NCBI RefSeq assembly: GCF_007990505.1
Contig: NZ_AP019822.1
Span: forward strand, 1,831,568 to 1,895,567
Direction: 5' to 3'
DNA: 64,000 nucleotides
Source: Pseudoleptotrichia goodfellowii
GTDB taxonomy: Bacteria; Fusobacteriota; Fusobacteriia; Fusobacteriales; Leptotrichiaceae
Below are positions 18,762 to 29,400 of the stretch, piece after piece. Under the pieces are notes generated by a model. The model worked only from the letters and a program-made list of their open reading frames with translations. It ran no database searches and was not told where the DNA came from. The position numbers and the translations under genes are program-made. Within the stretch, counting starts at the first letter, position 1. Every line of letters begins with the position of its first letter.

Positions 18762-19651
18762 TTTTTTTCTGAATCGCCTTCATAAGCATACCATTGTCTT
18801 CCAAGATTTTCCAATACTACTAGTCTATCATTGATAGGTAAATCATAATATTTATCAATATTACCATATTTTTTATCATCACTATTAGCTATTATTTTTA
18901 ATAATTTATTCTCTCTTTCTTTTGATAGATTTCTGATTGATTTATTTGGTGATCTCTTTCTAGCTTTTTGTTCTTCTTTTTCTTCATTTCCTATATCCTC
19001 TATTTTTTTTAAAATTTCTCCTTTTTCTTTTGATAATTTATTGTATTCAGCTAAATCATGAGGATTTACTCTACCATCCAAATCATTTCCATTTGAGGTC
19101 ATTTTCTTTTTCAATCTATCTAATTTTTCTTGAGTTCTATCTAATTTCTTATATGCTTCTTCATATTTACCCAACTTATTAAGATCTTTTGCTGTCCTTA
19201 CCTTCCCTCGATTCATATCTATAGAAACTTTGCTATCAATTCTATCGTCACCCGTTAATTCCTTAAATTCCATATCATCATCTACATACTTATTCAATCT
19301 CGCTCTGTCTTCATCTGTTAAGCTTGACATCATTAAGTCTATTATCTGTCCGTCTTTTAAGTATCCATTATTTTTTATTCTCTGTAGATGTTCTCCGTAT
19401 GTGCCTTCTACATATCTTGCCTGATATTCTGTATCCTTTCCTAATATCTGGTGCGTTAATTCATGTGATACTACTTTATTAAAGTCTATTGTATTTCCGT
19501 CTTTTATCTTTTCCTTATTTATCCATATATATCCGTCTCCCGTAGTTGCTATTCCATTGGCTTCAAGTTTTCTTAACTGATCTTCTGTAAGATTTGTTGT
19601 GTCTACATCTCCTGCTCCATAAAATCTTACTTTGATTCCCTTTCTTGTCAT
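18758..19651 (-). CDS. Pretoxin half of a split, 5'-truncated orphan cassette (HELTH motif)
   Basis: The frame is 297 residues from the first ATG, but it is open further upstream to about 19740, with codons for RLIDRGFIAGKGKK that match the exoprotein. The true cassette boundary is therefore the dispersed repeat at 19757-19956. It matches the pretoxin region of the main exoprotein: KGIKVRFYGAGDVDTTNL, WINKEKI, VSHELTHQILGKDTEYQARY, then DEDRARLNKY. HELTH is a zinc-protease-like HExxH. After that it becomes a Lys/Asp-rich helical linker. It stops at a TGA within an A8 slippery run, where the lipase-like frame begins. Confidence 0.68.
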   Translation of the reverse strand: MTRKGIKVRFYGAGDVDTTNLTEDQLRKLEANGIATTGDGYIWINKEKIKDGNTIDFNKVVSHELTHQILGKDTEYQARYVEGTYGEHLQRIKNNGYLKDGQIIDLMMSSLTDEDRARLNKYVDDDMEFKELTGDDRIDSKVSIDMNRGKVRTAKDLNKLGKYEEAYKKLDRTQEKLDRLKKKMTSNGNDLDGRVNPHDLAEYNKLSKEKGEILKKIEDIGNEEKEEQKARKRSPNKSIRNLSKERENKLLKIIANSDDKKYGNIDKYYDLPINDRLVVLENLGRQWYAYEGDSEKK

Positions 19652-19756
19652 ATCTCCGTATCTTGATTCTATTTCTTTTGCTATCTGTTCTATTTTCTTG
19701 CCTTTTCCTGCTATAAAGCCTCTGTCTATTAACCTTCTTGTTATACTTTAATCTTT

Positions 19757-19956
19757 ATGAGGAGCTCAAATCGCCGCTCCTCATACTCCTGCTACCAACT
19801 ACAAATTTTACATACTCAAAAATGCTCGTTCGCTACAAAAACAAAATAAGATGTTTTTGTTTACGCTCTCTATCACATTTTTCTCGTTATAAAATTTGTA
19901 TGTTGGGTTATTTTCTCTTTAATCTACTTTCTTGCATCGACTTCAGTAATGTGGAA
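19757..19956. repeat. Dispersed hairpin repeat, long form
   Basis: It opens with ATGAGGAGC/GCTCCTCAT (a 9-bp stem) and continues with CCAACTACAAATTTTACATA, whose inverted partner (AAAATTTGTATGTTGG) lies about 90 bases on. It closes with CGACTTCAGTAATGTGG. It is nearly the same as 22736-22930. It sits exactly between an immunity gene and the next orphan cassette. Confidence 0.8.
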
Positions 19957-19961
19957 AATTC

Positions 19962-20438
19962 TTATTCTTCTTCACATTCTATTTCCATTATAGTATTTTC
20001 ATTAGGTTCAGTATCTAAAAATTTTCTCCAGGATACCATAGCTTTATAAAAACATTTCAAAGAAATTATATCAAAATAACTATCATCTGTTATAAAATAT
20101 ATTAAAACTCCTTCTTTTTTTATTTCAGCTAAAAATCCTTTCCCCCCCCAGCCTTCTTCGTTAGATACATTTTTTAAAACTTTTTCTATCATTTCTATAC
20201 CTTTTTCCACCCAAGATATGCTTCTTTTCCAGCCCATTCCCCCATCATCTATTAATAAAGCATCTAAATATCCTTTGTAGTCAGAATTTTTTTGAATAGG
20301 AATTTCATCAAAAAAATATTTAATTCTTTCATTTGAATAATTTATATAATCACCCATAAAATATGAATGACATCTTGGTTCAAGCTTGAATTTCTCCCAT
20401 CTATTAGACTTTTCCCATTTTAGTTCTATTTTCATCAT
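19962..20438 (-). CDS. Immunity protein paralogue for an EndoU-like tip
   Basis: This 158-residue acidic protein has no signal peptide, so it is cytoplasmic. It is a close paralogue of the 161-residue product at 22936-23421; both contain LKWEKSNRW, FKLEPRCHSYF.GDY, KGYL, LIDDG and the identical end TEPNENT.MEIECEEE. It follows the duplicated EndoU-like tip fragment by 13 bases, mirroring the order of the expressed toxin and immunity pair. An inhibitor that binds the RNase tip in the cytoplasm is the expected function. The family name is unknown. Confidence 0.72.
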   Translation of the reverse strand: MMKIELKWEKSNRWEKFKLEPRCHSYFMGDYINYSNERIKYFFDEIPIQKNSDYKGYLDALLIDDGGMGWKRSISWVEKGIEMIEKVLKNVSNEEGWGGKGFLAEIKKEGVLIYFITDDSYFDIISLKCFYKAMVSWRKFLDTEPNENTIMEIECEEE

Positions 20439-20451
20439 CTTAATATCCTTT

Positions 20452-20877
20452 CTACTCTGATTTTGGATATACTGTTACATTTGGTGTTGTATACCCTTCG
20501 ACATTTACTCCACTTGGTGTTATACCTTTCCATTTTAAGATCCCTCTATTATCGTAGAAATAAACTTTATTCTTATATGAAAAATCTACTTCAACTTTTA
20601 CTCTATTAGGTGTCCAATCTCTTGGAAACATAGTTGAAATACCGTTATTATTAGTTTTTTGAAGTAAATTTGAAGGATTATTTGGGTCTTGCATAAATAT
20701 TTCTGCATCATATGTTCCTGTTGGGTATGTCCGAATGATCTCTCTTTCTATTACATTGCCAAATGCAGTATGCCCTCCTATTATTTGGTTACTTAGGGAG
20801 ATAAATCTCCCTAAAACCCTCTTACCCCGCTTCTCGCTTACTAAGCTCATACTGATTAAAGTCCTTTCTTCTCTCAA
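20452..20877 (-). pseudogene. Orphan EndoU-like toxin tip fused to a leader repeat
   Basis: The frame is 141 residues. Its first 30 or so codons come from the leader repeat (TTG at 20877, ATG at 20850) and read straight into IIGGHTAFGNV, followed by GISTMFPRDWTPNRVKVEV and YKNKVYFY. This matches the last 110 residues of the main exoprotein. The upstream half of the EndoU-like domain, including the first conserved His (NHVF in the intact copy), is missing, so the product should be inactive. It looks like a donor fragment for tip switching. Confidence 0.72.
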
Positions 20878-20920
20878 GTCCCCTCAAGTATTCGCTAAGT
20901 AGTTGCTCGAAAATGCAGGG
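20793..20920 (-). repeat. Leader repeat, copy 3
   Basis: This element matches 13045-13172 and 16378-16504, including the TTAGGGAGAT/ATCTCCCTAA hairpin. It overlaps the 3' end of the upstream immunity frame, whose last 31 or so codons and stop come from the repeat, and the 5' end of the EndoU-like fragment in another frame. Confidence 0.85.
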
Positions 20921-21628
20921 TGTTTTTATTTCTTTTTTAATAGTCTTTCTAATCCTATTTCTATTAAACTCTCTTTCTCTCTCTACAATATATTGATCTA
21001 CACTCTCTTTTCCTTCTTTTGCTTTTTGTTCAAGTAGTAATGCTTCTTCTAAAACTTTTGGATAATGTAACCTTATATCATTCCTTTCTTCTGCAATCTT
21101 ATATTCTTTTCTTAATTTTTCTATATGAGGCAATATTTCATCGTATCTTCTAAATTTTGCTGCTGTTGCTGCTTCTATTAAATTCAGATTTATCAAATTA
21201 TCATTATAACTTTCCTCAACTTTTTTTATATACTCTTCTTTATCTTCATACTTTCTAAACCATTGATATAATTCTTTTCTTATCACACTCAGTATCTCAG
21301 GCATATTCACTTTCATATCTTCTTCTGTTTCTACCTGCCACCATTCATCACTTCCATACTTTAAGTCTCCCAATCTCCCCCCTATTGCTTTATTATTTTT
21401 AAAAACTCCACAATATATAGTTGAGATACCAAAATTTACTGTTAATTCTTCATAATGTCTTTGGAAATTTAAAACTTCTACCAATCCCAATTTATTAAGT
21501 CTATAAAAATTTATCGTTCCTTTTTTCATATATCCGTCTTCTTTTAAAGATTTATCAAAATATTCTTTAAAGTTTTTCTTGTATATCTCATTATATTCCT
21601 TTGTTGTCATTTCTACCATTCCTTTCAT
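20822..21628 (-). CDS. Putative cytoplasmic immunity protein (DUF4304-like) with repeat-encoded tail
   Basis: This 268-residue protein has no signal peptide. The N-terminal 120 residues (FKEYFDKSLKEDGYMKKG, FYRLN, VEVLNFQRHYEELTVNFGI, WWQVETEED) resemble DUF4304-type proteins often found as polymorphic-toxin immunity proteins. Residues 125-236 are helical and charged. The last 31 or so residues (from about CIFEQLLSEYL) are read from the leader repeat at 20793-20920, so the native C-terminus may have been replaced. It starts 8 bases after the orphan tip at 21636-22013, its likely partner. Confidence 0.6.
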   Translation of the reverse strand: MKGMVEMTTKEYNEIYKKNFKEYFDKSLKEDGYMKKGTINFYRLNKLGLVEVLNFQRHYEELTVNFGISTIYCGVFKNNKAIGGRLGDLKYGSDEWWQVETEEDMKVNMPEILSVIRKELYQWFRKYEDKEEYIKKVEESYNDNLINLNLIEAATAAKFRRYDEILPHIEKLRKEYKIAEERNDIRLHYPKVLEEALLLEQKAKEGKESVDQYIVEREREFNRNRIRKTIKKEIKTPCIFEQLLSEYLRGLERRKDFNQYELSKREAG

Positions 21629-21635
21629 TTCTTAA

Positions 21636-22013
21636 CTATTTCCAAAATATTATATTCTCAGGTTTTATTGTACCGTTTGATTTTCTCACAATATCATCTA
21701 TTACTTTTTGCTGCAATTCCTGCTGTTGCTGTAATGTTTTTCCCAAGCTTTGACCTCTTGCATCTATTACTATTATTTGTCCTGTACTAGGCAAATAACT
21801 GTTTCTCTTTATTGCCTGGTTCGCTATAGCTGAAGTCATGCTACTGTAATTCCCAATTTTATAATTCTTTGATTCCAGCCCTATTGAAGGTTGTTTTCTT
21901 TGTTCAAATATTCCATCATCAAACCTTATAGAACCTTTTTCTCCATAATATGCTTCTATTCCTCCATCAGAAAATGAAGACTGTGGTACTACTTTTATAT
22001 CTTTATTAGCCTT
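21636..22013 (-). pseudogene. Orphan toxin C-terminal fragment
   Basis: The frame is open from the edge of the 22014-22090 hairpin repeat, through SSFSDGGIEAYYGEKGS, to the stop, giving about 126 residues without a natural start; the first ATG is at 21839. The C-terminal part reads GQIIVIDARGQSL, then a Gln-rich helix, and ends in NIIFWK. This looks like the end of a CdiA/FhaB-type toxin tip. The toxic activity is not recognisable. It is followed 8 bases later by its putative immunity gene. Confidence 0.6.
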
Positions 22014-22090
22014 ATGAGGGGCTCATCGCCGCCCCTCATACTCCCGCTACCCGCTACCTACGCTCCTTACGTCGACTTCGGTAATGCGGG
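22014..22090. repeat. Dispersed hairpin repeat, short form
   Basis: ATGAGGGGC at 22014-22022 pairs with GCCCCTCAT at 22031-22039. The stem differs from its relatives at 19757 and 22736 by a compensatory A:T to G:C change. A GTCGACTTCGGTAATGCGGG end follows. It separates an orphan tip from the preceding immunity gene. Confidence 0.8.
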
Positions 22091-22131
22091 AAAGTTTTTA
22101 TAACAATAAAATTTATATTTCCAATTAAAGT

Positions 22132-22614
22132 TTATTCAAAATCTCCATCATATTTTTCTTTATATTCAAACATTTCTATTACTTTTGTGCCTAATTCAAG
22201 TGCTGTCGGTTTTTCATCAAATTCTATTTTATACATATTTCCGTTTGTATCTCTAAATTCCGAATACCCCGTTCCATTTTTCATATTTAAGGTTAAAATA
22301 TATTTCCCCTGAAAAAGGTCTAATCCGATTGAATTATACATTCTTGTAAATTTCAAATAAGAAGATACATTTGAATATTTTTTTTCTATTTTTACTTCCG
22401 AAGCATTTTCTATTTTTATCTCATCGCTTTCTTCTAATGCCCACAGTATCAGTTCTCCTATCTTTTCTTTGTTCTCTTTATTCAAATATGTTATTATTCC
22501 ATAATCTTTGACTTGTATTAATCCTATTTTACTTCTACCTGTCGGCAAGATTATCATTCTAAAATCTCTTTCTTTTTTTTCTTTATATATATTAACTGAT
22601 AATAATTTCAACAT
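22132..22614 (-). CDS. Putative immunity protein
   Basis: This 160-residue soluble protein has no signal peptide. It has the look of CdiI-type immunity proteins, with a compact alpha/beta arrangement and phrases such as KIGELILWALEESDEI. Its ATG directly abuts the stop of the 41-codon toxin remnant upstream (TAG then ATG), so the two were once a coupled toxin and immunity pair. The family assignment is tentative; position is the main evidence. Confidence 0.6.
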   Translation of the reverse strand: MLKLLSVNIYKEKKERDFRMIILPTGRSKIGLIQVKDYGIITYLNKENKEKIGELILWALEESDEIKIENASEVKIEKKYSNVSSYLKFTRMYNSIGLDLFQGKYILTLNMKNGTGYSEFRDTNGNMYKIEFDEKPTALELGTKVIEMFEYKEKYDGDFE

Positions 22615-22737
22615 CTATTTGCCTCCATTTATTGTTACTTTTAATTCAACACCATTTAATTTCGAATAATCTATTGTTTGTTTTAAATTTTCTATCTGAG
22701 ATTGATTCAACGGTTTATCGTCTACTAAAATCCTAAT
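22615..22737 (-). pseudogene. Remnant of a toxin tip (last ~41 codons)
   Basis: An open frame without a start runs from the edge of the 22736-22930 repeat and reads RILVDDKPLNQ, then QIENLKQTIDYSKLNGVELK, ending VTINGGK. The amphipathic helix followed by a strand resembles the last elements of restriction-endonuclease-fold toxin tips in FhaB/CdiA proteins. Only the tail survives, so it cannot be active. Confidence 0.5.
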
Positions 22738-22930
22738 GAGGAGCTCATCGCCGCTCCTCATACTCCTGCTACCAACTACAAATTTTACATACTCAAAAAT
22801 GCTCGTTCGCTACAAAAACAAAATAAGATGTTTTTGTTACGCTCACTAACACATTTTTTTCGTTGCAAAATTTGTATGTTGGTTTTTTCTCCTTAATCTA
22901 TGTCTTTACGTTAACTTCAGTAATGTGAAA
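22736..22930. repeat. Dispersed hairpin repeat, long form
   Basis: Closely similar to 19757-19956: the ATGAGGAGC/GCTCCTCAT stem, the CAAAAACA/TGTTTTTG inner stem, and the CCAACTACAAATTTT/AAAATTTGTATGTTGG outer arms. It sits between the expressed exoprotein's immunity gene and the first orphan cassette. Confidence 0.8.
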
Positions 22931-22935
22931 AATTT

Positions 22936-23421
22936 TTATTCTTCTTCACATTCTATTTCCATTACAGTATTTTCATTAGGTTCGGTATCTAAAAATTTTC
23001 TCCAAGCTACCATAGATTTATAGAAACATTTTAAAGGTATTATATCAAAATAATTGTCATCTATTAGAAAATATATTAAAACTCCTTCTTTTCTTATTTC
23101 AGCTTCAAATCCTTCCCCCCCCCAATTTTCTTGGTTGGATGAATTATTTAAAATTTTTTCAATTTTTTCTATCCCTTCTTCTATCCAAGAAAGTTTATTT
23201 AAATATTCATCACCACCAGTATCTATTAATAAAACATTCAAATATCCTTTATAGTTAGAATTTTCTTGATTAGGAATTTCATTAAAAAAATATTTAATCC
23301 TTTTATTTGAATAATATATATAATCACCTATAAAATATGAATGGCATCTCGGTTCAAGCTTGAATTCATCCCATCTATTAGACTTTTCCCATTTTAGTTC
23401 TACTCTCATCATTTTTATCAC
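22936..23421 (-). CDS. Immunity protein of the expressed exoprotein (EndoU-like tip)
   Basis: This 161-residue acidic protein without a signal peptide starts right at the exoprotein stop (23422), as cognate immunity genes do. It is a paralogue of the protein at 19962-20438, which follows a second copy of the same tip. Cys/Trp-bearing motifs (EPRCHSYF, NWGGEGFEAEI) are conserved between the two. A cytoplasmic location fits protection from an RNase toxin. The family name is not recognised; the role is inferred from order and co-duplication with the tip. Confidence 0.78.
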   Translation of the reverse strand: MIKMMRVELKWEKSNRWDEFKLEPRCHSYFIGDYIYYSNKRIKYFFNEIPNQENSNYKGYLNVLLIDTGGDEYLNKLSWIEEGIEKIEKILNNSSNQENWGGEGFEAEIRKEGVLIYFLIDDNYFDIIPLKCFYKSMVAWRKFLDTEPNENTVMEIECEEE

Positions 23422-26400
23422 CTACTTAGGTTGTGGGTATACTGTTGTAGGACTTATATATCCTTCTACCCACACTCCACTCGGTGTTATCCCTTTCCAC
23501 ATCAAGGTTCCACTATCATTATAAAAATAAGTTTTATTTTTATAAGCAAAACCTACTTCTACTTTTATTCTATTAGCTGTCCAATCTCTTGGAAACATAG
23601 TTGAAATACCATTATGGTTAGATTTTCTAAGTAAATTTGAAAGATTATTCGGATCTTTCATAAATGTTTCTACTTTATATACTCCTGTCGGGTATGTCTT
23701 AATAACCTTTCCCTCTATTACATTACCAAATGCAGTATGCCCTCCTACTACTCTTCCACGTCTATTTATTTCTAAATTAAATACGTGGTTATAATTTATC
23801 GGTGCAGTTACATTTTGTATATATCTATCAGGATTTATCTGTATCATTGTTCCTAATAGTGTAGGATTAGGTCGTTGATAAACTACAGGTATATTTCCAT
23901 ATTCTTCCAATAGATTATTGGATGATACTGCACTTTTAGTTGTATTTGCTAAACTCATATTGCCAAAGGTTTTATTTACGCTATTGGAAATTTGTGCTAC
24001 AGATTTTGAAGCTGCTCCTACTTCATATGGTATTATTTTTTGATGTATTTGTCCTGTGGAATTTATTCCCGTAGATACTAAAGTCTCTCCTGTTTTTAAA
24101 GTTGTTGTTCTTTGAACTATATCTGAATTTCCTATATCTATTTGTATTGCTTCTGCTGTACCCATTGTTGTTCCATCATTTATAAACACTTTTCTTACAT
24201 TTACAAATTCCGGTTGTGTATTATATGTAATCGCCTTCTCATCATACAGTCCTGCATTTAATTTTGACATAATAGCTACAGTTGATATAAGTCCACCTAT
24301 TTTGTTTATTTCCACAAGGGTCAAATAACCTCTATATGTTCTCTCTTCTCTTTCAGTAATTTTACCGCTTTTAGTTAATTCTGTTGGATTAAGCCATTCC
24401 ATTTCCTCACTTTTATTATGCGTTTTCTCATATTCTTGTTTCCATTCGGGTGGCCATGTAGGTGGAATCTTTCCTTTTCTAAGACCTGTCATTTCTATTT
24501 TTCTTATTACATCAGATGTCCTTTTTTCTCGATATTCTATTTTTAAATTTTTTATTTCCTGTTTATCTATTATTTCTTTTATTTCATAATAGTCTTTTCC
24601 TCCTGCATATATTACTAATTTCCCATTCTTAGATTCTATTTCATGTCCTCCAAAATTCGAGCTTAATATTATCGTATTGTTAAATAATATATTTTCTATT
24701 TTCTCAATAACAGCATTCGCTTCTTTTTTCTTCCCTGCATTTATTTTTCTTTCTAAATCTCTTACTACATATTTTAATTCCTCATCAAATTCTTCATCTA
24801 AGTTCTTATATTCTTCTTCGTATTTTGATATTTCTTTCTTATTTTTATGTTTTTCTATTTCTTTTTGTATCTTTCCTATTATATTTCTTGGTTTATTTGC
24901 ATTTATTCTTTTTCCTTTTTCTTTATGTGTTTGTATTTTTTCCTGTACTCCGAATTTCTTTAAAGATACCTCCAAATTATGTATTGTTCTCTTATTATCT
25001 GCTATACACTTTTGGTTTATTCCGCATTTGGATAATCTTGCCTGTGCCGCTCTTATCCCATCTGCCATTTCCTGTATGAATTGCATATCTTTATATGTAT
25101 ATCCGTCAAGTCTTAATCTGTCTTCATCTGTCAACATTGAAAACTTGTAATCTATTATTCCCTGTCCGTCTTTTAAGTATCCATTGTCTCTTATTCCTTC
25201 TAAAAATTCTCCATATGCTCTTGTCAAATATTGGGCCTGATATTCACTATCTTCTCCAAATATCAAATGACTTATTTCATGTTGTGTTGTTTTGTTAAAG
25301 TCTATTACTTTTCCTGAATCTACATACTCTTTATTTATCCATACTGTACCGTCTTTTGTTATCGCAAATCCGTTAGCTGTCAATTTTGCCAACGTATCAT
25401 CATCCATTTTTGATGTGTCTATATCTTCTGTTCCGTAAAAATGTACTTTAACTCCTTTTTTTGTTAATGAACCGAATCTTTCTTCCAACTCTTTTTTTAC
25501 CTGCTGTTGTGTCTTGCCTTTTGTTTCTATGAAACCTATTCTCATCATCTTCTGGACTGCTGTTTCTGCTTCTATACTCTTTAATATTTGAAGATTACCG
25601 TCCGCATCTCTTGTCGTAAGTATTCTTTTTATCCCCTCAACACTTCTTCCTGCTTCTTCATATATATCCTTTGCTTTTCCTCTTCCTGCTCTTGTCAACC
25701 AGTATTCTGTTCCCAAATCAACATTTATAGGATTTATTTCTCTTCCTTCAAATTCTCCTGCTTGTCTATTTGTATCTCTGTTCACTCCTGTTATGTCCTG
25801 ATTTATTTGTACATTACTTCCTACTGTTGACAATACATCTCTTGCCTTATCTGTTTCGGCATAGTTTACTCCTACTTTGTATACTGCTCCCTGTTCATTT
25901 TCTTTTCTTCCGTCTGTATAGATTGCTTTCCCTTTTTCATCTCTTTTTGTATACGTTACATTAGGATATACTGTTACATTTACTCCTACTTTTCTGCTCT
26001 TATCTATATCATGTAAGTCCTGTTTCTCATATCCCTGTCCATTCAAAGTAAATCCACCGTCTATTAGTGAACCTACCTGTACTATTTTCCCTTTTACATC
26101 AAGCATTCCGCTTCCTGCTGTAAACTCTGCTACATTTCTTGTTATCTTTTGATTTACATCTCCCTTGTTATATCCCACTGTTGCACTTGATATATACGGT
26201 CCGTTTACTGCCTTTCTTTTTTCTGTATGCGGACCTATTCCTATCCCCAAACTTATTGAATATCCTCTACTGCTTGAGTTCACACTGTCCTGCACACTTA
26301 TCGTTTCATGCGGTCCGTTTACTGTTCCCGATATACTTCCTGTTCTTACTGCTACTCCTACTGTCTTTACATTTCCCGTATTATTGTAATGACTGTTTCC

Positions 26401-29400
26401 TTTTGTTATATCTTCATTCTTGGAATAATATACTCCTTCACTTTCCGACTTTTGGTTGCTTATACTTGGGGTTATAGTTGCATTCTTATCTTTAAATGCA
26501 TTTATCTGTCCGTTTGAATCTACCATTCCTTTTGCTACACTTAAACCGAAGCCTGTACTGCTTGAATTTTCTTTTATTGTACTTACTCCCGCTTCTTTTA
26601 GTATCTGTCCTGTTATATTGTATACTGTATCTCCTTCATTCAGTATGTTAAGTCCTCTTGTATGTAGACTTTCTCCGTTATACTCCACTCCTCCGCCTAC
26701 ATGAAGATTGCTTCCTACCGATATACTTTCTTCCCTATGGTATACATTCTTGTTATGACTTACATTTATAGAGCCTGTCACACCGAAAGGATTTGTAAAT
26801 ACTCCTCCTATGGCAGATGCTGCGGACATTCCTGCACTGTATGCTCCCAGTCCTGCATTCAGATAGTCTTCTTTATGTTTTGCATTCTTTATATTCTTTC
26901 CTGCATCCCATATCTGTTTTGCTGCTCCCACTACAGGTATGCTTGCTGTTATCCCTACTCCCGCATATGTATTCTTCGTTACTCTGTCTATTGTTCGCTC
27001 TGAATGCATATCGAGTATATTTATATGTTTTCCTGTATATGTTAATTTTCCTCCTATACTTCCATTTGTAGGTCCAAAGTCTATATCTCCTTCTTCACTC
27101 TTTATGTCTACATTTCCTGCTGCCTGTAGCTTGTTTGCTATTATTTCTTTCGTTACTTCTTTTATCTTATCACTGCTCTTTCCGTATCCTACTCCTGCAC
27201 TTACTCCTCCCCAGCTTACACTTATACTTCCTTTCAGTCCGCTTATCTTATGTTCTTCTTCTCTTAAGCTGTTTTCTACTCCGGGTAATACTTCTACTCC
27301 CTTTTTCCCTCTTAAATATACATGTCCTGCTGTCTGTACATCTACTCCTTCTACTTTTAACTTGCCTTCCGAATCAAACTTTATGTCTGACCCGTTATAC
27401 AACTGACTTAGTCTATACTTCTCTGTTGTATCATTTACATAATCACTTGCTTTTCCGTATCTTGCTCCAAACCATTTCTTTGTTGTATGCGAATTATAGA
27501 CACTGTTTAATTTGTCCTTAGTCCCTTCTACATATATATTTCCTTCTGAAAATCCTATTATCGCTCCTTTTGCATGGAAGTTTACTCCCTGTGCTATTAC
27601 TCCCTGATTATTTGTCGATATATATTTGCTTGTCTTTTCGTCTACTCCTTTAAAGTTCATTAACACATTGCCGTCTGTTGTTAAATCCACATTATTGGCA
27701 TATACATTGTCCTCTGCCCAATGTTCTGTCGTCGTTTTACTTCTTCCGAATCCTCTTCTGCTCTTATGTGATGTTGTTCTTTCTTTAAATTCTGTATCTA
27801 CTGTTGACAGCATCTTTAAATATCTTTTCGCATTTAATACTATATTATCTTTTCCTCTTATATCACTGCTCTCTAATATTATATCTCTTGCCGAATCAAG
27901 TACCGTATTACCTCCTTCTCCTATTTCTCCCGATACTGTCTTCATCTTATTCAATGTATCCCATCTTGTTGATTCCTGTACTTGTACTTTCTTTGCCGGT
28001 CCATAAGTTACGCTGTATAAATCATCATTTTTCCCGTGACTTCTTTCTATACGTTCTCTTACCTCTTTTGTTACTTCTTTTGTTTCTACTGCTCCTTTTT
28101 TCTCATCTTTTAAGGATATTGTTTTATCTACTATGTCTTTTTCCGTACTCTTTATATATGTTCCGCCTTTTCCTTTTATGTTCCCGGCTACATTTTCTAC
28201 TTCTTTTCCTTCTACATAGACAAAATCATTTCCTTCTATTTTTCCTATGTTTCTTATACTTTCTGTCACTCCTATTACTTCAGGAGCTGATGCTCTTCTT
28301 ACTATAAATCCTCTTAATCCTCCACTTTGCGGTTGTGACATTATTGTCTGGGATGTTATTGTACTTTCATTTAAGACTTTTCCGTCTTTAGACATAACTT
28401 TCGTAAATTCTGTTCCTGAAATTACTGCACCTGTATTTGTTACTCCTTTGTTTCCTTCTACAATTACATCTTTTCCTTCTATTTTTGCTATGTTGTTTCC
28501 TATACTTGCATTTACTATTTTTCCTTTTACATCTATAAATGTTGTTCCTTTTCCTGCCTCTCCTATTTGCGATGTATTTATAAGTTCTCCCACTTTTATT
28601 ACTGTACTTTGACTTCCTATTATACTTGAAGGATTTATTACCATTCCTACTTTTCTGTTATCTACCAACACTCCGTCTTCTCTTCTGTATATACCTTTTG
28701 TATATTCTTCTGTACCGTTTACTACTTTTCCCGTTACTTTCAAATATACATTTTCTCCTTTTATTCTTCCTCCGCCTGCAAGTATTACTTTATTTTTCTC
28801 ATCTTCTATATATCTTTCTGTATTATATACATTCTTTGCATCTATTCGGACTCCTTTTTTCCCTTCTATATTTCCTCCGTCTTTATTTATCACATCTCCG
28901 TTTTCTGCTTTTATGTATATACTTCCTTCACTCGTTATATTTGAATCATCCATATCTATTCGATATGTTCTTTCTTTTTCCTGTTTTACTGTTTGAGGTC
29001 TCGGTTTTCTTCTTAATCTTGAAAATATTCCTCCTACTGCTGCTCCTTCTGTTCCTGTTGCTTTTAATACGTCTTTTATTTCTACTTCTGTTGTCCCTAC
29101 ATTTTCAAAATGACCGTTCTTTACTTCCCCGTATATATCTCCTTTTGCATCTATTTTTCCGGTGTCATTTCTTATTAATGTTTCCGCTATTAATGTCAAA
29201 CTTCCTTCTGATAATATTTTCCCTCTGTTGTTTTCTATTATGCTTCCTTCCAAATATGTATTTTCATTCCCTTTTATTAAGCCTGTCCCCTTATTTAACA
29301 GCTTTCCTTCAGCTTTTACATAAAGGTTTCTATCCGATAACAGATTCCCTTCATTTTCTATGTTCTTTGCTGTTACCGATAATGTATCCAGCCCTCTTAT

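Noticed and set aside
19741..22940. Dispersed repeats as insertion sequences.
   Set aside because: No transposase frame and no clear target duplications are visible. They are short, structured and non-coding.
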